Under the pieces are notes generated by a model. It ran no database searches. It saw nothing but the letters and a program-made list of their open reading frames with translations, and was not told the origin of the DNA. The position numbers were made by a program, and so were the translations under genes. A DNA stretch of 10,068 nucleotides from Candidatus Avipropionibacterium avicola. GTDB lineage: Bacteria; Actinomycetota; Actinomycetes; Propionibacteriales; Propionibacteriaceae. Each line of letters starts with the position of its first letter. Within the stretch, counting starts at the first letter, position 1. The stretch covers positions 1-10,068 of the forward strand of contig DVLP01000024.1 in the NCBI GenBank assembly GCA_018715445.1. The letters run 5' to 3'. Positions 6,038 through 10,068 of this stretch are shown piece after piece.

Positions 6038-7134
6038 CAGTTGTCACCCTTCTTGAAATCGTTGCGGGAGTCCCGCTCGAAGTAGCTCGGACCCACCGGG
6101 ACGGTGAAGTCGCTGGTCGCGTACAGGTAGCCGTCGTCGTCGATCGCGATCGGCAGCTGCGGCAGCGAGCGGGCAGCGGGACCGAAGACCACCACACCGG
6201 AGTCACCCAGGTCGAAGGTGGACTGGTGGCAGGGGCACAGCAGGTGGTGGGTCTGCTGCTCCCACAACGAGATCGGGCAACCGACGTGGGTGCAGATCTT
6301 GGAGTAGGCCAGGATGCCGCCGACCTGCCAGTCACGACGGGAGTCGGGGATCTTGATCGAGTCCGGCTCCATCCGCACCACGATCAGGGCGGACTTGGCC
6401 TTCTCGACCTGGTGGTCCTTGCCGTGGAGCTCCTGCAGGTTCTCCGGCTCGGCGTTGATCAGCTGGCCCAGACGGATGTCGGAGGCCTTGATGCGCTTGT
6501 AGGTGACGCCGTTGACCAGGTAGCGGTACTGGGTGATCTCGTCGGTGGCGGGGTCGACCTCGGGCGCCCAGATGGTGCGCTCGATCGTCTCGCGGCGGTG
6601 GTCCTTGGTCGGCCACTCGCCGAGGTCGGCCAGCAGGACGACGGCCGGCACGGCAACGATCCCGGCGCCCATCATGCCGCGGATGAGCATCTTGCGGCGG
6701 GTGACGCCGGAGTCGTCGATGCCCTTGTTGACCTCGGCCAGGGCGCCCTTGCGGTCCTCGTCGCTGGAGTGGGCCGGATGGCGCTCCTCGACGATCTCGT
6801 GGTCGGCCATCAGGGTGCGGGCCCAGTGGATCGCTCCCAGCCCGATCGCGAGCACGGCGAAGCCCAGGGTCAGGCCCAGCAGCATGTGCAGGGCATTGGC
6901 CTGGATCGGTCCGAAGTCGATCGACCAGGTCTTCGGCACGGCGAAGTAGCAGACGATGAAGGCGATCGACAGGATCGGCACCAGGGCGAACAGGAAGCCG
7001 GCCTGACGCTCGGCCCGCTTGGCGCGGGACTCGTCGACATCGGTCGGACGGGGCAGGTGCTCCTCCAGCCCGGGGTCCGGCAGCGGGTGCCGCTCGTCGA
7101 CGACATTGCGTGAGGGTTCGTCATGCGCGCTCAC
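6037..7134 (-). CDS. qcrA: Rieske iron-sulfur subunit of the bc1-type complex
   Basis: The 365-aa protein carries electrons from menaquinol to the diheme cytochrome c. The [2Fe-2S] site is complete: C281-T-H283-V-G-C286 and C300-P-C302-H303. Cys281, His283, Cys300 and His303 bind the cluster; Cys286 and Cys302 form the usual disulfide. Hydrophobic segments lie at about 46-66, 80-103 and 150-171. Arg146-Arg147, in VTRRKML, precede the third, which fits the known three-helix actinobacterial Rieske protein whose first helices use Sec and whose last helix and folded domain use Tat. The start is GTG 7134, overlapping the qcrC stop as GTGA, with GGAAGGGAG about 13 nt upstream. The frame remains open to 7209, but that extension lies inside qcrC and is unlikely. 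Translational coupling with qcrC and qcrB is probable. Confidence 0.96.
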   Translation of the reverse strand: MSAHDEPSRNVVDERHPLPDPGLEEHLPRPTDVDESRAKRAERQAGFLFALVPILSIAFIVCYFAVPKTWSIDFGPIQANALHMLLGLTLGFAVLAIGLGAIHWARTLMADHEIVEERHPAHSSDEDRKGALAEVNKGIDDSGVTRRKMLIRGMMGAGIVAVPAVVLLADLGEWPTKDHRRETIERTIWAPEVDPATDEITQYRYLVNGVTYKRIKASDIRLGQLINAEPENLQELHGKDHQVEKAKSALIVVRMEPDSIKIPDSRRDWQVGGILAYSKICTHVGCPISLWEQQTHHLLCPCHQSTFDLGDSGVVVFGPAARSLPQLPIAIDDDGYLYATSDFTVPVGPSYFERDSRNDFKKGDN

Positions 7135-7997
7135 TTGGCCCGCACTCCCTTCCGGGTGATCCAGACGGCGAAGCAGCACAGCCCGCCGATGCCGATGATC
7201 CAGGCCCACAGACCCTCACCGACGGGGCCGTAGCCGCCGAGGGTGAGCCCGCCGTTGTTGCGCTGGCCGTGGATGTCGTTGAGGTAGGCGATCATGGCGG
7301 CCGCTTCCTCGTCCGAGATCACGTCCTCGGAGAAGACCGGCATCTGCTGGGGCCCGGTCCGCATGGCCTCCCAGACGTGCTTGCCCTCGACGCCTTCGAG
7401 GCTCGGGGCGTACTTGCCCTCGGGCAGGGCGCCGCCGGTGCCCTGGTAGTTGTGGCAGGCCGAGCAGTTGGTACGGAACAGCTCACCGCCGAGGGCGACG
7501 ACGCGGTAGTACTCGTCCAGGGACTCCTGGTAGGCGGTGTCACCGTCGTGGCCGTCGGGGAACTGGCTGCGGACCGGCTTCTCCAGCGAGTACTGGCTCG
7601 GCTTGGGGACGGTCACGCCGATGTCGAGCGAGTCGATGTAGGCGCCGATCGCGGCGATCTCCTCGTCGCTGTACGTCTTGGGCTTGGTCGGGATCTGCGC
7701 GCCAGGGGCGGTGGCCGGCATGCGACCGGTGCCCATCTGGAAGTCGACCGAGGCCGAGCCGACACCGATCAGGGTCGGGCCCTGGCTGGTGCCTTCGGCG
7801 TTCAGGCCGTGGCAGCTGGCGCAGCCGACCTTGTAGAGCGCCTCACCCTCGGCGACCTGGGTGGAGGACTGCCCGTCGGCGTTGGACGCCGGGGTCGGGG
7901 CCACTGTCGCATACAGCACGCCCATGACGCTCAGCGCCAGTGCCAGGAGCAGAGCCCTGGTGGCCGGATGCCGTCGCCGGCTGGACAGGAGTCGCAC
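7131..7997 (-). CDS. qcrC: Diheme cytochrome c subunit of the bc1-type complex
   Basis: The 288-aa protein has two class I cytochrome c domains, with haem-binding motifs C59-A-S-C62-H63 and C178-S-A-C181-H182. Likely axial methionines are Met93 (GRMP) and Met219 (QQMPVF). A basic N-terminus followed by a hydrophobic segment (15-33) acts as signal or anchor, and a second helix (262-281) ends in a positively charged tail, holding both domains on the outside. In actinobacteria this subunit replaces soluble cytochrome c and passes electrons straight to CtaC of the aa3 oxidase in a III-IV supercomplex. The start is GTG 7997 with AGAGGG about 10 nt upstream. It lies 57 nt after ctaE; I see no promoter or terminator in that gap, so it is likely in the same operon. 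It ends in a 4-nt GTGA overlap with qcrA. Confidence 0.96.
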   Translation of the reverse strand: MRLLSSRRRHPATRALLLALALSVMGVLYATVAPTPASNADGQSSTQVAEGEALYKVGCASCHGLNAEGTSQGPTLIGVGSASVDFQMGTGRMPATAPGAQIPTKPKTYSDEEIAAIGAYIDSLDIGVTVPKPSQYSLEKPVRSQFPDGHDGDTAYQESLDEYYRVVALGGELFRTNCSACHNYQGTGGALPEGKYAPSLEGVEGKHVWEAMRTGPQQMPVFSEDVISDEEAAAMIAYLNDIHGQRNNGGLTLGGYGPVGEGLWAWIIGIGGLCCFAVWITRKGVRAK

Positions 7998-8054
7998 GGT
8001 CGAAGTCCCTCTCGTTCGGGTCTTGAGGTCTGGTGGAGTTGTGGGGTGCCGGCC

Positions 8055-8816
8055 TCAGCCCAGGGCGGGCAGGAAGGTCAGCACGGACTGGAGGGCACGG
8101 TAGAGCGGGTCACCGTAGATCACGCCGAACAGCACGATCCACACGACGTCGACGAAGTGCCAGTAGTACGAGACGACGATCGCCGACACCGTCAGCTCGT
8201 GGGTCCACCGGCGGGCCAGGAACGTACGGCCCAGCAGGTAGAGGAAGGCCACCAGACCGCCGATCACGTGCAGGCCGTGGAAGCCGGTCGCCAGGAAGAA
8301 GACCGAGCCGTAGGCGTCGGAGGAGATCGTCAGGCCGTGCTCGATCAGCTCGGCGTACTCCATGACCTGACCGGAGACGAAGAAGGCGCCCATGATGTAG
8401 GTGAGGACGTACCACTCCCGCATGCCCCACTTGTTGATCTGCCACAGCTTGCCCTCGCGGCTGACCTGGTGGTGGCGACCGTGGACCTTGGACACACCGA
8501 TCTGACAGGTGACCGAGCTGAGCACCAGGACCAGGGTGTTGAAGAACGCGAAGGTCGGGTTGAGCAGCTGCTGCTTCACCGCCCACAGCGACTCCTCCGG
8601 CGACGGTGCCTTGGAGTTGGTCACGCTCTGGATCGTGAAGTACCCGGCGAACAGGGCGGCGAAGAACATCAACTCCGAGGACAGCCACACGATCGTCCCC
8701 ACCGACACCGGATCGGGGCGACCGGGGTTGCCGGAGAGCCGGGACTGAGGGACCGCGTGAAGAGCACCCGACGGCTTGGCCGACGCAGTGCTGGTCGAAT
8801 CTACGGAGTGAGCCAC
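8055..8816 (-). CDS. ctaE: Cytochrome c oxidase subunit III
   Basis: The 253-aa protein is subunit III of the aa3-type terminal oxidase. It has five main membrane helices after a polar N-terminal tail of about 36 residues, the short form usual in actinobacteria. Family signatures are [14 protein letters not shown] (47-60), [10 protein letters not shown] (178-187) and [14 protein letters not shown] (217-230), the last two being the conserved blocks of the COX3 fold. The start is GTG 8816. No Shine-Dalgarno sequence precedes it, but a near-consensus promoter ends 6 nt upstream, so the mRNA is probably leaderless. The frame continues to 9011, but those residues are Arg/Gly-rich non-family sequence reaching into the divergent gene. 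It is the first gene of the operon ctaE-qcrC-qcrA-qcrB, which joins an oxidase subunit with the bc1-type complex. The other oxidase subunits are not in the window. Confidence 0.95.
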   Translation of the reverse strand: MAHSVDSTSTASAKPSGALHAVPQSRLSGNPGRPDPVSVGTIVWLSSELMFFAALFAGYFTIQSVTNSKAPSPEESLWAVKQQLLNPTFAFFNTLVLVLSSVTCQIGVSKVHGRHHQVSREGKLWQINKWGMREWYVLTYIMGAFFVSGQVMEYAELIEHGLTISSDAYGSVFFLATGFHGLHVIGGLVAFLYLLGRTFLARRWTHELTVSAIVVSYYWHFVDVVWIVLFGVIYGDPLYRALQSVLTFLPALG

Positions 8817-8822
8817 GGGGTT

Positions 8823-8851
8823 ATTATTGCCATTGTCTGCGCCGTAGTCAT
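8823..8851 (-). promoter_or_regulatory. Promoter of the ctaE-qcrCAB operon (leaderless type)
   Basis: On the minus strand, ATGACT (8851-8846) and AATAAT (8828-8823) are separated by 17 bp. AATAAT matches TATAAT at five of six bases and ends 6 nt before the ctaE GTG at 8816. The local AT-rich patch stands out in GC-rich DNA. The spacing puts the transcription start at or next to the start codon. Confidence 0.65.
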
Positions 8852-8900
8852 CCCGGGGTCCCCTCACTGGGCGTTTCGTGCTGTCTTCGTGACGTCGTGA

Positions 8901-8927
8901 TGCCGGTCGGGGACGGCCCCGCCGGCA
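8901..8927. repeat. Imperfect hairpin/dyad in the ctaE-ctaG divergent region
   Basis: TGCCGG-T-CGGGG, an ACGG loop and CCCCG-CCGGCA form an 11-bp dyad with one bulged T. It ends 8 nt before the TAGGCT box of the ctaG-like gene, so it covers that promoter's -35 region. It could be an operator or chance GC-rich symmetry. It does not follow any gene end, so a terminator role is unlikely. Confidence 0.35.
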
Positions 8928-8935
8928 GCTCGGAC

Positions 8936-8941
8936 TAGGCT
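8936..8941 (+). promoter_or_regulatory. Putative -10 box for the ctaG-like gene
   Basis: TAGGCT fits TANNNT and ends 6 nt before the GTG at 8948, the spacing expected of a leaderless actinobacterial mRNA. No ribosome binding site precedes the GTG and no clear -35 element is present. Confidence 0.55.
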
Positions 8942-8947
8942 GGTCAC

Positions 8948-10006
8948 GTGCTGTCGTTCCCGTCCCTGTCGCCCGTGCTTCCGCTGCACGCGACCCCGTT
9001 CGACCAGCCACCTGCGCTCACCCCGATCCGGCTGCTGACGGCCTGGACCTTCGACATCTGGGCGGTCATCGGTCTGCTGGTCCCGCTGGTGCTCTATCTG
9101 TGGGCGGTGTGGCGCCTGACCCGTCGGGGCGATCGCTGGCCGGTGGGTCGCACGCTGGCCTTCTGCGTGGGCGGCATCGGATCGGCGGCGGTGGCGACCC
9201 TGAGCGTGCTCGGCACCTACGACACGGTCCTGCTGAGCATCCACATGGTCCAGCACATGTTGCTGTCGATGATCGTGCCGATGTTCATGGCCCTGGGGGC
9301 ACCGGTCACGCTGGCCCTGCGGGTGTTGCCCAAGGGTGGGCGCCGGGTGCTCAGCGCGGTGCTGCACTCGAGGGTGGTCAAGGTCCTCAGCTTCCCGCCG
9401 CTGGCCTTCGCGCTGTACATCGCGAACCCGTTCATCCTGTACTTCAGCCCGCTCTACCAGGTGACCCTGGAGTCGAGCTTCTGGCACAACTGGCTCCACC
9501 TCCACTTCGTGGTCACCTCGTCGCTGCTCTACTGGCCGCTGGTCGGGGTGGACCCGATCCCGAACCGGATGTCCTATCCGTTGCGGGTGCTGATGTTCTT
9601 CCTGACCCTGCCGTTCCACGCCTTCCTGGGCGTGACGATCATGGGCTCGACCCAGTTGATCGCCGAGGAGTGGTACGTCTCCTTCGAACGGGCCTGGCCC
9701 CCGTCGCCGCTGGCCGACCAGGAGATCGCCGGAGGGATCCTGTGGGGCAGTGGTGATGCCATCGCGAGCGTGGTGATCCTGGTGCTGTTCGTGCAGTGGT
9801 ACCGCCACAGCCAGCTCGAGGCACGCCGCATCGACCGCCAGCTCGACCGGGAGGAAGCGGCGGAGGCTCGTCGTCAGGTCCGAACCGCCGAGCCCGGGGC
9901 GACCACGGCGGCCGAGGACGATACGATGCAGGCTGAACCGGGATCGCAGGACGACCCCGGGCCCCGAACCAACACAGTGGCCGTGAGGACCCGACCCGAT
10001 GAGTGA
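8948..10006 (+). CDS. ctaG: CtaG-family cytochrome c oxidase assembly protein
   Basis: The 352-aa membrane protein belongs to the Caa3/CtaG family (the Bacillus-type CtaG, unrelated to the Cox11 proteins also called CtaG). The family is needed for assembly of haem-copper oxidase, probably in copper delivery. About seven hydrophobic segments lie between residues 35 and 283. Conserved histidines lie in or near the helices: His99 and His103 (HMVQHML), His180, His184 and His186 (HNWLHLH) and His224 (LPFHAFLG). Also typical are GAPVTLALR (117-125) and [12 protein letters not shown] (202-213). The last 70 residues are a charged tail: a Glu/Arg-rich helix and then a Pro/Asp/Thr-rich end with no domain that I recognise. 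The start is GTG 8948, with a -10 box 6 nt upstream. The gene is divergent from ctaE across 131 bp, which supports an oxidase role. Confidence 0.9.
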   Translation: MLSFPSLSPVLPLHATPFDQPPALTPIRLLTAWTFDIWAVIGLLVPLVLYLWAVWRLTRRGDRWPVGRTLAFCVGGIGSAAVATLSVLGTYDTVLLSIHMVQHMLLSMIVPMFMALGAPVTLALRVLPKGGRRVLSAVLHSRVVKVLSFPPLAFALYIANPFILYFSPLYQVTLESSFWHNWLHLHFVVTSSLLYWPLVGVDPIPNRMSYPLRVLMFFLTLPFHAFLGVTIMGSTQLIAEEWYVSFERAWPPSPLADQEIAGGILWGSGDAIASVVILVLFVQWYRHSQLEARRIDRQLDREEAAEARRQVRTAEPGATTAAEDDTMQAEPGSQDDPGPRTNTVAVRTRPDE

Positions 10007-10068
10007 TGACAAGACCGAGGCGACGCCCGACACCCTGACCGTGCTGGTCTACTCCGACGACAGCGCCG
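9999..10068 (+). CDS. Possible receiver-domain protein, N-terminal fragment (truncated by window edge)
   Basis: ATG 9999 overlaps the end of the ctaG-like gene by 8 nt (ATGAGTGA) in a different frame and stays open to the edge, giving 23 residues: a polar tail, then LTVLVYSDDSA. A hydrophobic strand leading into adjacent aspartates is how response-regulator receiver domains begin, so a receiver-like protein is possible. This rests on very few residues. AGGA about 10 nt upstream is a weak ribosome binding site. The overlap implies co-transcription and coupling with the ctaG-like gene. Confidence 0.55.
   Translation, partial: MSDDKTEATPDTLTVLVYSDDSA

Noticed and set aside
4112..6085. 657-codon open frame on the plus strand opposite qcrB and qcrA
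   Set aside because: Its translation is low-complexity, rich in Gln, Asp, His and Arg, and matches no family. Long antisense frames are normal opposite GC-rich genes, and the opposite strand holds a clear qcrB.
7110..8900. 596-codon open frame on the plus strand opposite qcrC and ctaE
   Set aside because: It mirrors two well-supported genes and runs through their junction. The composition is that of an antisense shadow.

Overview
The window is chromosomal DNA of a high-GC actinobacterium. The base composition, the many GTG starts, the ctaE-qcrCAB gene order, a diheme QcrC and a three-helix, twin-arginine Rieske protein (QcrA) all point that way. The overall look suggests Propionibacteriales, but the sequence alone cannot fix the genus. 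No phage, IS, CRISPR, rRNA or tRNA genes are visible.

Layout. Positions 1-119 (-) are the start of a Tat-exported lipoprotein that runs off the left edge. Positions 279-1322 (+) encode a Xi-class glutathionyl-hydroquinone-reductase-like protein. Converging on it from the other strand are an aminoglycoside-phosphotransferase-fold kinase (1335-2210) and, upstream of that, a four-helix membrane protein of unknown function (2227-2862). Divergent from the membrane protein is a class I DAHP synthase gene (3093-4193, +). It is preceded by a 19-codon leader peptide with a Trp-Tyr-Ala-Tyr-Phe run and by a terminator hairpin, which together look like a ribosome-controlled attenuator. A 19-bp perfect hairpin (4201-4242) separates it from the convergent respiratory operon.

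Positions 8816 to 4256 (-) carry ctaE-qcrC-qcrA-qcrB: subunit III of the aa3-type cytochrome c oxidase, then the diheme cytochrome c, Rieske and cytochrome b subunits of the menaquinol:cytochrome c oxidoreductase. The qcr genes overlap by a few bases. In actinobacteria these proteins form one III-IV supercomplex that passes electrons from menaquinol to oxygen. Divergent from ctaE is a CtaG-family oxidase assembly protein (8948-10006, +), overlapped at its end by the first 23 codons of a possible receiver-domain protein that leaves the window.

The most interesting signals are regulatory. One is the attenuator before DAHP synthase, whose leader holds codons for all three aromatic amino acids. 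The other is that five transcription units begin with a -10-like hexamer 6-7 nt before the start codon and no Shine-Dalgarno sequence, the pattern expected for leaderless mRNAs. The protein-coding content is otherwise conventional; I found no clearly new enzyme system or mobile system.
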